NCBI GenBank assembly: GCA_036362985.1
Contig: JAYGXS010000004.1
Span: 19,382,723-19,446,722 of the forward strand
Source of the DNA: Ligula intestinalis
Taxonomy: Eukaryota; Platyhelminthes; Cestoda; Diphyllobothriidea; Diphyllobothriidae
Direction of reading: 5' to 3'
Length of the DNA: 64,000 bases
In this document: positions 45,693 through 55,893 of the stretch, piece after piece
How positions within the stretch are numbered: position 1 is the stretch's first letter
Layout: each line of letters begins with the position of its first letter
Notes under the pieces: generated by a model
The model's database searches: none
What the model was told of the DNA's origin: nothing
Seen by the model: only the letters and a program-made list of their open reading frames with translations
Translations under genes and position numbers: made by a program

Positions 45693-45785
45693 GCAAGCCC
45701 GCCCCCTGCCAATCCCAATCAAAAGCGCCGCTTTCACCCAAAAAGCAAGTCAAAGACTCAGCCTCTCGGAAATTCTCTCAGTCTG

Positions 45786-46050
45786 TTGGTCATATTCCAG
45801 GTTAACGCAGCTGATCGCCGGAAGTTCGTTAATGGCCATACGGTTCGCCTACAACTGGAAACCACTTCAAATATCACAATCATCGCTGAGACTCTCTGGC
45901 AGTCACTTGGCGCCCCCACAATGCAGCAGACTTCTCAGTCCGCCACAAGTGCGTGCGGTGGCCTTGTCCAGTAAATGGGGCAACTGCAGTGCTGTGTCTC
46001 CTTCCGCGACACTAACTTCACTGCTACCTGCTACATTACCAAGTGTAATC
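45786..46050 (+). pseudogene. Protease region (Gypsy), catalytic site changed
   Basis: The frame reads VRLQLETTSNITIIAETLWQ, aligning with the usual L.DT(A/G)S.ITII..  of Gypsy aspartic proteases. The catalytic D-T-A/G is E-T-T here, so the active-site aspartate is lost. A TAA follows at 45972-45974. A frameshift near 46050 is needed to enter the RT frame ([10 protein letters not shown] region). Confidence 0.75.
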
Positions 46051-46087
46051 TCAATTTTTTGGTCTCGACTGGATTTACCAACTTGGC

Positions 46088-46900
46088 TTGGTTGATTTGC
46101 CGCTCCGGCTTGTTTGCAGTCACGTGCAGATTCCTGCTGTACCTACACACCCCGTCAAGGACATTCTCCAGCGGTTTGCTTCTGTGTTCCAAGCTGGCCT
46201 TGGTCGTTGCACACACACGCAAGCCATGCTTCATCTCTGTCCTGGAAGTCAACCAGTCTTCCGCCCAAAGAGACCAGTTCCCTATGCAGCCTTGCTTCTT
46301 GTCGATGCTGAACTGCAGCGCTTGGAGGAACTTGGACTCCTGACACCTGTGTCCTATTCCACCTGGGCTGCCCCCATTGTTGTGGTCAAGAAGCCGAATG
46401 GTTCGATTCGTATCTGCGCCGATTTTTCCACCGGTCTCAACGCCGCTCTGACGCCAAACTGCTATCCACTGCCGGTCCCTGCTGATCTGTTCACCCTGCT
46501 GAATGTTGGCACTTGCTTTGCCAAGTTGGATCTGGCTGATGCGTACTTGCAGATCGAAGTCGCTCCCGAGTCGCGCGAATTGCTGACAGTAAACACACAC
46601 TGCGGTCTGTTCCACCATACCAGGTTGCCATTTGGTGTCAAGACCGCTACGGCCTTGTTCCAGCAAACTATGCTCTCCGGCATTCCTGGCACGGCTGGGC
46701 ACCTAGACGGCATCATCATCAAGGGTCGCTCCCCGGCTGAGCTCCAAGACCGAGTGTACACAGTATTTGAACGCGTGCAGGAATATGGCTTACGATTGCG
46801 GGCCGACAAGTGTCAGTTCTTCCTTGAGTCAATCAAGTACCTGGGATTCATTTTGACGCCACTGGTCGGCATCCAAATCCCGAAAACATTCATGCCATTC
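46088..46900 (+). pseudogene. Reverse transcriptase (Gypsy), catalytic motif changed
   Basis: RT blocks are in order: [73 protein letters not shown] (motif A Asp present), [31 protein letters not shown], then HLDGIIIKG where YxDD(I/V) is expected, then [20 protein letters not shown]. The tyrosine and the second aspartate of YxDD are replaced (H and G), so it cannot be active. The frame shifts near 46865. Confidence 0.9.
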
Positions 46901-46905
46901 AACGG

Positions 46906-47706
46906 ATGCCTGCACCCAAGGATTTGGCACAACTTCGATCGTTTCTTGGCCTGATCAGCTACTATAGCGCCTTCCTACCATCTCTGCACGACTTACGAGC
47001 CCCGCTCAACCGTCTGCTGCAGAAGGATGCTCCCTGGTGTTGTTCCCCCGACTTTGAAAAGGCTTTTGTCGAGCTGAGTTCAGATCTGCTGCTCACATAC
47101 TATGATCCGACAGTACCGATCGTCATTGCCGCGGACGCCTCCAATCATGGCGTTGGTGCCGTCATTTCACACACTTTCCCCGACGGGTCCGAAAAGGCGA
47201 TCATGCACGCATCACGAACTTTAACCCCTGCCGAGAATAACTATGGTCAAATCAAGAACAAAGCCTTAGCCATTATTTTTGCCGTCATGAAGATCCACAA
47301 GCTGCTGTACGGTCGCCATTTCACTCTGTTGACCGACCATAAACCGTTACTGTCCATCTTCGAAGAAGGGCATCCCAGTCTATTCAGCCAGCCGACTTCC
47401 ACGCTGGGCAACCATTCTCCTCGGTTACGATTTTGAGATACGCTACTGTCGCAATACTGACTTTGGCCTGGATGACGCTCTTTCCCGCCTCATCTGTAAT
47501 AATCAGGAAACCGAGGAAGGTACTGTGATTGCTGCTTTTTCGATTGAGGACGGAGTGCGCCGTCAGTCGTCGGACGCCATTCGAGGCATTCCTGTATCTG
47601 CTGCCGACATACGCCGCGCTACCAAACAAGATCCCGTGCTTCGACAAGCTATTTCCTATGTGCAAACCAGTTGGCCCACCTCTACTCTCACTGGTGCTTT
47701 TCACTA
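46906..47706 (+). pseudogene. RT connection and RNase H (Gypsy), broken
   Basis: [20 protein letters not shown] is the RT-RNase H junction motif. YDPTVPIVIAADASNHGVGA carries the first RNase H Asp. EKAIMHASRTLTPAENNYGQ, IKNKALAIIFAVMKIHKLLY and FTLLTDHKPL (later Asp) follow. A frameshift near 47390 leads into ILLGYDFEIRYCRNTDFGLD. A stop occurs at 47704-47706. Confidence 0.9.
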
Positions 47707-47734
47707 ACTCTTCCTGAGTCAAGCATCGCTGCCT

Positions 47735-48408
47735 ATGGTGGATTCCTGCCTAATGTTTGCAGACCATGTGGTCATTCCCCCTTCACTTCGACCTGTTTTG
47801 CTACGCCAGTTTCATGCTGCTCACCCTGGTACCAGTCGAATGAAGTCCATCGCTCGCAGTTTTGCCTACTGGCCGGGTATTGACAGCGACATCGACGATC
47901 TCGTGCGGCGCTGTTTCCGTTGTCAGCAAGCTGCCAAATTGCCCGCTCGTCAACCGCCAGTACCATGGCAAACTCCGGAAAGGCCTTGGTCTCGTGTGCA
48001 CCTAGATTTTGCTGGCCCACTCGACGTTGTCACTTACCTAGTCGTGGTTGACGCCTACTCAAAGTGACCCGAGATTGCACCGCTACATCCGGCACCCACC
48101 TTTGCCACTATCGCCTTCCTACGGCGCATCTTAAGCCAACACAGACTACAGGATGTCCTGGTGTCGGATAATGGTTCGCCATTTACCTCATCGACCTTTG
48201 AGGATTTCTGCTGCCAACACCACATCTAGCACCTGCGCTCCCCACCCTACCATCCATTATCCAACGGTCAGGCTGAGCGCTTTGTCGACACATTCAAACA
48301 AGCCCTGTTGAACGATCGTGGGGAGGGAACTACGGGCGAGATACTCCAGACCTTCCTGTTGTCCTACAGGACAACCCCTAACGCGGCGTCTCCCCCGCCG
48401 AATCCTTG
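47735..48408 (+). pseudogene. Integrase (Gypsy), broken
   Basis: The HHCC finger is intact: QFHAAHPGTSRMKSIARSFA, then YWPGIDSDIDDLVRRCFRCQ. The DDE core is visible across stops: HLDFAGPLDVV (D1, about 48004), VLVSDNGSPFTSS (D2, about 48166), HPLSNGQAERFVDTFKQALL (E, about 48273). In-frame stops occur at 48065-48067 and near 48227. The frame ends before the 3' LTR with a further ~470 bp of decayed C-terminal sequence. Confidence 0.88.
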
Positions 48409-48887
48409 ATGGGCTGGAAACTTCGAACGAAGTTCCATGCGCTGCTGCCTACTAATCTGGCGTCCCCACAGCCACTTCCACCTGTTTCTTGTGGCAAACT
48501 CTTCGTCGAAACACCGGTCTTTGTTCTTGATTACCGAGCAGGGTTTTCAGACTGGATTGAGGGGGCGATAACAGCACACAGAGGCAGCATGCTGTTTGAT
48601 GTCACCTGGGTTTGTCACTACAATCAGATCCGACGGCGGCAGTGCAGCAATCCAATCGGACCTAAAACAGGCATTTCACTGCCCTTCGACATCCTGTTGG
48701 ACACTTTTGCTATTTCAGTGGACCTCTGCAACCTTTTCGGAAGTACCGCCTTCGGAACTAGTTCCTGGCCCCGCACCGTAGACCTGAAACCGCCCACAAC
48801 ACGCCGGACCAACCGTATTCGCCAAAGTCCGCGGCGCTTACAGGTCAATCCACGCCACCAGCGGTACTGACACACTTGAAGGGGAGG

Positions 48888-49263
48888 TGCTGGAAATGTG
48901 TCCATTCCCACGATTACTCCGTTAGCATACGCCAAACAGATAGATAGCCTGTGCAAGCGGCGCGCACAGCAGGCTATCGATCGGCCACCGGCAGCAAACA
49001 CTAATTGCAGTCACCCAATCAATTATTCCAAATTCAATCACACCAATCACGCCAGCAGCCAAAAGCTGATTGGCCCAATGGACTTAAATCACCATCGTTT
49101 GTTCCCTAATTCTGTTGGACCTGACAGACTGCTCTGACTTACTGTACCGTGCTTGTCGCAGTAAACTTCTTTCTCCGGCCAACTCGACTTCTCTCTGTCT
49201 CACTCTTACGGGCTCCTTGGCTCGGCGTTCGACTAAGTAAGCAGTACCAGGCGGGTCATAACA
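48888..49263 (+). repeat. 3' LTR of the Gypsy element
   Basis: 376 bp, begins TGCTGGAAATG and ends GGTCATAACA. It aligns end to end with the 5' LTR, and a TCC is missing relative to it near 49170. Followed by ACTTG (putative target repeat). Confidence 0.92.
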
Positions 49264-50319
49264 ACTTGCACTTCAGTCAAGGCACATCCTCCAAATTACC
49301 CTCGCAACTTTTTATTTTGCAGGATCATTGGGAACTGATTTGTTTCCTGACATACCCTGACTATCCTATTCCCTAAAACCAGGTGTCCGTAAGACCGAGG
49401 CGCACGCTTCGCGCCGCACTCAGGCGGCCCCACCCACGACGACTTCCTACCCTAAAAACACTACTTAACACCGAGGACCGTAAATTCCAACGATCTCCAC
49501 CGGGCGCGAAGGCGGCAACATGCAAGCGAATTAGTTTATAATGATAGTAAGCTTGCACCGCGTCTACCGCACTCTCTTTTCTCATTTCCTGGTCTAATGT
49601 CAAAACAGAGTCAAGGAGGCAGAATCAGACACACGTGGCTGGTGCGGCTTCCAGGCATGCAACTGGAGTCATTAATTGCTGCAATTTCTTTGTTCGTGTC
49701 GAAAGTGGACTGCCAAGCCGTCACCGCACGTCTAAGCAAATCATTCACTGAAAAGGTTTCCCTCCGACAAAGATTTTCGTTTCCTGACCTATCAGCGTTT
49801 ATGTCGAAAGGAAAACTAATTCATACGAAGCGATCATAACAATTTCTTTTTGAATAAGCAGTGCTAAATCTCGATTTTATTTAAGGGAAAGGCAAAATTA
49901 ACCCTGACGACTGCACATTTACTCAGAGTTAACTTCTACGGTTATGTTTTCGATGGATAATCCTGCTCTCCTTTCCACCCCTCTTTCTCAAAAAGTCCTG
50001 TGGAGGGGGCGGCAGGCAACTAAACTAACTCGCACCGCTTTTCCAATAAACAAAGCCGCGACCCATTGTAGAGTTCTACAGCCGTCTGGGGAGCACATAA
50101 GCAACCGTATTTAGGGGTTTCACTGAGTACCCCTTCGCTAGAATCACGTCACCTGTAAGCTGACCGTGCCTCGCAGATGTATAACCCACAGCTGCAATAA
50201 TCAGATAAACAAAAACCCTCTCGCCAGCGCCACACCATACACGACTCAGGACGCGTCCGGTATAGAGGCCCTTTGGCTCACCGTCAGAACGCCGGGGTCT
50301 CAAGCCCTTGATATCTTGG
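49264..50319. other. No recognisable gene
   Basis: Short frames on both strands (for example 49597-49839) without domains. Nothing else is seen. Confidence 0.4.
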
Positions 50320-50390
50320 CGGTTTATTGAACACCGTCGAACGATCCAGAGTCAGAAAAAAGCCCGATTGAGGAAGTTAAAGCATTTGCC

Positions 50391-51950
50391 GTGCGATCCA
50401 ATGTCATGATTATAGGCGACTTAATGCTCTGCATATCGACTGGAACCTCAGTTCTGCGACAGTGTCAGAATTATGTTTCGATCGCCGACTCCTACGCACG
50501 GTACAAAAAGCCTTTCTATCACAACACGTCTTATCTCCGACCAGGCAGCGTGAAGGGCAACAGACTAACTGCCTAGATCTTGTACTGTCAAAAGCGCCTG
50601 ACAGTGTAGATGTCGTAAATTGTTTACCTCCTCTATGCAAAAGCGACCACGTACTACTACAAAGGGAGTACTCGCCCTTCTCTGTACCTGATCGCAGCGC
50701 GACCGTTAGACACAACATATGGCGCGGAAACTTTAACCAAATGAGAATCAAAGTGCACAGCGTAGACTGGAGGGAGACATTCACCGGGTGTGTCCACGAG
50801 GATAAGCCGGTTTTAAAGACTGTACTACACGGGCTGATCACCAGTTTCTGCCTCATCTCGAAAATTAAAGCCACAAATAGGCCCCAGTGGCTAATGAACA
50901 TGCTGAAGAGGGAGGTTAACCGTAAAGAAAAGCTATTTCGAACTTATCGGAGAGAGAAGACCACCGAGTCGTACAACAAGTACAAAGCGCAGAGAAATAG
51001 GGTTAAGGGCCTTGTACTAAAAACTCGCCAAAGTTTCCAGAGTGACCTAATAAACCGTGCAGTAGGATATCCGAAGGTCTTCTACAACTACATTAGGCGA
51101 TCTACCCGAAATAGAGACCCCATCCCGTTTTTAAAAACGGATGACAGCGACGAAATTTGCGAGAACAAAGCAAAGGCTGAGCATCTATCCGGGTTCTTTC
51201 AGTCGGTTTTTACGAGAGAGTTCGAGATAACCGTTACCAATTTTAGTACCGAGTAGATTCCGGCTATTGGCTCAGTTGTGCTTACAGAAGTTACTGTCCT
51301 GTGAGACATTCTTAAGCTCCAAGACACGAAGTCGCCAGGACCGGACGGCATACCTGCAAAGCTGTTGAAAGAGCTAGCCGTGGAGTTGGCAGAACCTCTG
51401 CACTTACTCTTTAGGGCCTCCCTAAACACAGGCCAACTGCCATCCGACTGGAAGACAGCGTGGACCTCACCGATACGCAAAAGTGGGAGTCAGGCGTCCG
51501 CAAACAACTACAGGCCAATAAGCCTTACTTCAATATGGTGCAAAATCATGGAGCGAATTATCAAAATAGAGTTGATGCAATTCTTAGAGTGTCATCGACT
51601 CCTTTCTGATAAACAGCACGGATTTCGTAGAGGACGGTCCTGCTTGACAAATCTGCCCTTCTGTCTAGAGCAATGGACCAGAGCACTCGATCAAGGAAAC
51701 ACGGTGCACGCAATATTCATAGATTTCAAGAGGGCATTTGACACAGTGCCGCATCAACGTCTCATATATAAGCTTAGACGTAGAGGGGTAACAGGCAACC
51801 TTTTGCGATGGATGGAAAACTTTCTGACTGGCCGAACTCAAACCGTATATATTGGTGATCAGCGATCGGCGGAGGTGGCAATTGATAGTGGGTCCCCTAG
51901 GGTTCTGTTCTGGGTCCTATCCTTTTCCTTATATATATCGACGACTGCAT
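50391..51950 (+). pseudogene. Endonuclease end and RT core (CR1-like), broken
   Basis: The AP-endonuclease C-terminal part is visible: MIIGD near 50409, whose GDFN continuation is frame-shifted, then NCLDLVLSKAPD and LPPLCKSDHVLLQ with the conserved S-D-H. The linker has YPKVFYNYIRRSTRNRDPIP. After stops at 51254-51256 and near 51300 the RT begins: PGPDGIPAKLLKELAVELA, LPSDWKTAWTSPIRKSGSQA, NNYRPISLTSIWCKIMERII, DKQHGFRRGRSCLTNL, AIFIDFKRAFDTVPHQRLIY (motif A). A shift near 51895 precedes GSVLGPILFL. Confidence 0.9.
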
Positions 51951-52760
51951 AAGTGGATTAGACTGCAAAACCGCAATGTTCGCCGACGATTTAAAACTCT
52001 GGAAGTTCATTCGTAGCGAAGACGACGACTCGAGCAATGGTCAAACTAGTAGCTCCTGTAATTTAATGTCGCCAAATGCAACATAATGCGTTTCAGTAGT
52101 ACTAACACTTCGTATCAGAGGGTTTGCAACCTAAATAGTACACCGCTGCCAGAAGTAGAGGCCCAGAAGGATCTGGGGGTGTGGGTTATTTCCTCACTTA
52201 AGCCATCACTCCACAGCCTGAAGGTGGCAAAATCCGCAATGTCGAGCTTGCATCTAATCAAGCGCACCTTTGTTAGGTTTGATAAAGTTGGCTTTGGCAA
52301 GGTCTTCGGCGCGTTTGTGCGACCCCAACTGGAATTTGCCATTCAAGCCTGGAAACCTTGGACAGTCAACGACAAAAAACCCTTGAATGGGAACGACTGG
52401 GAACGACGGGCAACTAAGATAGTGCGAGGCCAAGCGTACCTTCCTTACGAGACACGGCTGACAAATCTCGACTTATTTCCTCTGGATTACAGACAGCTGC
52501 GCGGTGACCTAATACAGGCATTTCGCATGCTGCGGGATCAAAATTGTTGCCTAGCATCCAACAATTTCTTTGAGCTGACCACTACTACTAGATTGTGCGG
52601 AAACCCTCTCAAGCTACGTGTGGCTGGGGCAAGATTGAACACACGAACATTCTTCTTCTCTAGGAGGGTAATCCAGGCATGGAATGCTCTTCCCGCATGC
52701 ATTGTCATGTCCCCATCTGTGGACACGTTTAAGATGCAGTTGGATCAGCATAGAAAATGA
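51951..52760 (+). pseudogene. RT motif C and C-terminal domain (CR1-like), broken
   Basis: The frame after the shift reads CKTAMFADDLKLWKFI, an F-A-D-D catalytic motif. Another shift near 52075 leads into a 224-codon open stretch: EAQKDLGVWVISSLKPSLHS (the DLGV block), RPQLEFAIQAWKPW, LTNLDLFPLDYRQLRGDLIQ and FFSRRVIQAWNALPACIV, the standard C-terminal signatures of CR1/Jockey RTs. TGA at 52758-52760. Confidence 0.9.
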
Positions 52761-53269
52761 CATTATCTGTAATGAAGCGAGCTAATTATAGTAAGTCTAA
52801 CTTTTTGTTAAAAAAACATACTGCTCGCTACTTTTCAGTAATAGGTTTGTTTAGAATAACTAAGTGCAAGTTTGGTCGTCTGGTTCGTATGGGCATACGA
52901 TGGGCGCATCTCCGACACCGTGACCGCCGCAGTCATCTCCCCGTGTGACCATTAGGATATTGATCAACCGCGATGGCCTCCTCCTGACATGATTCAAACA
53001 ACTTCAGCAGCAGGACATCCGATTTACATATTCCCTTCGCCCCCCCTCACAGGCGACAGTTTTTCTCCTCAAAATCCCACAATTGGCATTCAAAACTAAA
53101 CTTATGAATGATGCCTAAGGAGTTGTTTTACTGTCTGCCCCCCCCCCCCTACCGCAGTTTCATTACTGACAACGCCACATGTTCTGCGTGATAGCTATGT
53201 ACAAGGAGAGAGTTCAAAGGTATTTACCTATATTTCCCTAATAAAACTGAACTGAACTGAAGTCTCCTC

Positions 53270-55020
53270 ACTCGGGCACTCATTTACTTTAGGAGAAACA
53301 GAGGAGCAACCGGCCAGAAAGACGGACGGTCCTTTACGTCGTCATGGAACGACTGCTCCGTCCGCCATACGACGTCGACGAGCGTCTCATAAATTCGCCA
53401 CCACCATCAGCATCCACGTCCCCCCAAAGCCCGGCTCCGAAGAGGTGAGGAAAATGTTATACGAAGATTCGCACGTCCTCTGGCGAATGTGCTGATGGTG
53501 TACAAATTGATTGTCTGCGTCAGAACAAACCACGCTGCCTGGAAGGACATTCTACTTACCCATAAACTCGGCGGTTATAACGACGGTCTTCTTCCGCCAA
53601 CCTGCGCAGAACACGTCTCCTGCTAGGCAACAACTTCCATCTTCCGATCCGGGAAAAGACGTTCTTGATGCGCCTATGATCGTGGCGTTGACGGCTTCTG
53701 GGCTAAGTTCTCGTCCAGAGATGAGATCGATAGGGCCAAGGTAACCTGCGATGCTAACAGCTGGGCGGATCACTGCTTACTCATCCGTTTAAATACTTAC
53801 CTGAGATTCGAAAAATCAGTTGGGTCAGCGTCTTGAAGAACTACAGGCTCTAGGCGACAATGCCACCATGGAGACACACTAGTCTTAATTGCGGAACGTC
53901 GTTCACTACATCAACCTGGAAGTCTGCGGTCAAACACTACGTCAAGGCCAGGACTGTTTTGATGAAAAGGACACAGAAATCAGCAAATTACTCGTCGAGA
54001 AAATAGGCCACACAAAGCTTACACCAACCGGTATAAAGTTCACAGCCTAGTGCTACAACGGTTGCGAGATTCACAAGGACCGGATGAATCGCAAGGTCAA
54101 GGAAACTCAAGGATACGCGGACCGTAATGAAAGGAAGAAGTTCGCCGTCTCCAGCAAGACAGGCTGCGACACCAAAATAAAAGGAACCGCACTGCTGTTC
54201 GGCTTTGATGCATGAACACTTCTTGCATAGACATCGCAAATTTCTAAGGGATGAGCCGAGCACGTAAGAACCATCCCCAGATCGAAACTAACAATGAACT
54301 GAAGCACCCGTCCTCTCTTACAGAAACAATCAGAGCCGCATAATAGGTCTCCAGCAGGAAAGCACCGGCCTTCGATGCGATATTAATCGCAATCTACAAG
54401 CATGCTGGACAACGAGAACTGCAAGGACGCCACACTGGTCAATCCTTACAAGCGAAAAGGGAACCGACAAATGAGTTATAATCATAGAGGGACCTCGCCG
54501 CTCAACGTTGCCAGGAGGATTTTCGTCCGCATCCTTCTCAATCACCCCCACAGCCATCTGAAACAAAGCCTTCTTCCAGAAAGGTAATGCGGACTTCGAA
54601 TCTACAGCACCATCGGTAGCTAAAAAGGCCAGGGAAAGCAAAGCAAGGCTACACTACCTTCATGGACAAAACAAAAGTCTTAGATATGGTGAATTGGTTA
54701 TGGACTCTGGGAACCCATGCTCATATTAGGATGCTCGGAGAGCTTTACTCACATAGTGTGTCAACTCCACGACGGGATGACGGCACGCGTCATGGGCAAT
54801 GGGACAGTCTCACTCAGAGTAACAAATGGAGTACGGTACTGCTTACAAGCTCCCACCCCTTCACTAACACGTCCTCTACCATGCTGGTGGACACCTGTTG
54901 TGATGAGCAGAAAGTCAGGCTTAATTGGGCCCCCTCTTAGTGTGGCCACTATGGCACGCCCGATCATTTGGTATCAGAGGCGCTCCTCATTCTTGTGTGG
55001 GAAAATCTGATCCAATTTGC
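53270..55020 (+). pseudogene. Decayed RTE-like endonuclease-RT remnant
   Basis: Fragments in order across three frames: YKLIVCVRTNHAAWKDIL (endonuclease with the GDFN motif deleted between KLIV and the HAAW block), NDGLLPPTCAEH, REKTFLMRL, then NQLGQRLEELQALGDNA, KVKETQGYADRNERKKF, SSRKAPAFDAI, YKRKGNRQMSYNHRGTSPLN, ARRIFVRILLN, VCQLHDGMTARVMGNG and VTNGVRYCLQAPTP. This is the RTE-type order, consistent with a family I recall as abundant in tapeworms. The catalytic F/YADD is absent: the remnant ends at about 55020, before it. Confidence 0.85.
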
Positions 55021-55545
55021 GACGACTGGGTGTGCGTAGCACGCAAAGACGGACTGATCAGCTCTGATTGTTTTCAATATGGCACGATACCGGGCTCAGG
55101 TGGATGAAAAGATAACGCAGTAGATGCTGGGCATGTCTTCTATTACTACAAACTAGTTCACACACAAGTAACCGTCCCTGCACTTACCATGCCGTGAGGC
55201 ACACGTGCACATAGTCGGCAACGACCGGCTAAATTTGGATTAAATAGTTTCTGTCAGTTGTACCTGCAGACAAAATCCGCCCAGCAGTCACTTCGTGGCA
55301 GAGGTTGACTTACTTGCGAGGGCCGCACCCAGACAATTAATGAGATTACTAGTCACGCAGATGTTCGTAAATCAGAGCTGCTAGGGAAGTGAGCTGGTGA
55401 GTATGACCGTTTGGCGACTCCGAACTTTTTTCAGTTCAGGTGAGAACAACTCAATGCAATTTTAAGCGATATTTAGACAAAGCCAGGATATTAACAGCAC
55501 CATAAATGAAACCTATGTACAAAACAATCAAAGTTTTGTGCAATT
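55021..55545. other. Intergenic, 3' side of POLR3K
   Basis: No repeat or gene recognised. It would contain the 3' untranslated region of the minus-strand POLR3K gene. I see no textbook AATAAA close to the stop codon. Confidence 0.4.
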
Positions 55546-55893
55546 TCAGTTTTCGGTCCATATGTAATTACATTTCATACAAGAATATTTTACAGTGCTC
55601 GGTTCATCTGCTGATCTGGTTTGCATTTGCACAAAATAAGCCCTGTTGTGGCCACATTTAGGACATCTCTCTTCTATTTGAGCAGATGAGCTATATGCAT
55701 CAGCAGCCGAGAATATTGCATCCTCCTCCAGCTTGAGCCTCTCGTCGGCACGAGGAATATGGTCTTCGACAAACGGCGACGTGACGTACCACTGGTAGGC
55801 ACAGCAGGGATCAGTACAATTCAGAGAGTAACAGTGTGCCGATTCTTCGATAGAAAGCAAAGAACTACATAACGGGCAAAATAAAACGGGCAT
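55546..55893 (-). CDS. POLR3K: RNA polymerase III subunit RPC10 (POLR3K / Rpc11 homologue)
   Basis: A complete 115-residue frame, ATG to TGA, without introns. The family protein is ~108 residues. It is the TFIIS-like small subunit of nuclear RNA polymerase III, needed for transcript cleavage, termination and re-initiation. An N-terminal zinc ribbon starts FCPLCSSLL (Cys pair), with a second Cys cluster at about residues 26-31. An acidic linker follows (DERLKLEEDAIF). The C-terminal zinc ribbon is CPKCGHNRAYFVQMQTRSAD then EP...YSCMKCNYIW, with both Cys pairs and the conserved Q-x-RSADEP hairpin whose acidic residues act in cleavage. No damage is visible. A retrocopy is possible given the lack of introns, but the frame is intact. 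Confidence 0.94.
   Translation of the reverse strand: MPVLFCPLCSSLLSIEESAHCYSLNCTDPCCAYQWYVTSPFVEDHIPRADERLKLEEDAIFSAADAYSSSAQIEERCPKCGHNRAYFVQMQTRSADEPSTVKYSCMKCNYIWTEN

Larger units (their letters stand above)
44380..49263 (+). mobile_element. Full-length, inactive Ty3/Gypsy LTR retrotransposon
   Basis: Two direct LTRs bracket gag, protease, RT, RNase H and integrase in Gypsy order. The flanking ACATG and ACTTG agree at 4 of 5 bases, consistent with a 5-bp target duplication. A purine tract (CTTGAAGGGGAGG, 48875-48887) precedes the 3' LTR. By my count the LTRs differ at about 21 positions plus one 3-nt indel over ~376 bp, so the insertion is not recent. Multiple stops and frameshifts kill every frame. 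The order and the unusual gag finger may place it near the flatworm CsRn1 group (inference, low certainty). Confidence 0.92.
50320..53262 (+). mobile_element. Decayed CR1/Jockey-like non-LTR retrotransposon
   Basis: A 5'-truncated endonuclease-RT element. The endonuclease end, RT and C-terminal domain are colinear over 2.4 kb. A ~500-bp 3' region carries a C13 run (about 53139-53151), AATAAA and a terminal ACTGAACTGAACTGAA. The last ~120 bp recur at 7311-7434, which supports the assignment of this 3' end. The link between the RT stop at 52760 and the 3' end at 53262 is inference. The RTE-like remnant starts immediately after it. Confidence 0.8.

Noticed and set aside
46031..46702. 223-codon minus-strand frame inside the Gypsy RT region
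   Set aside because: Antisense shadow of the RT coding strand.
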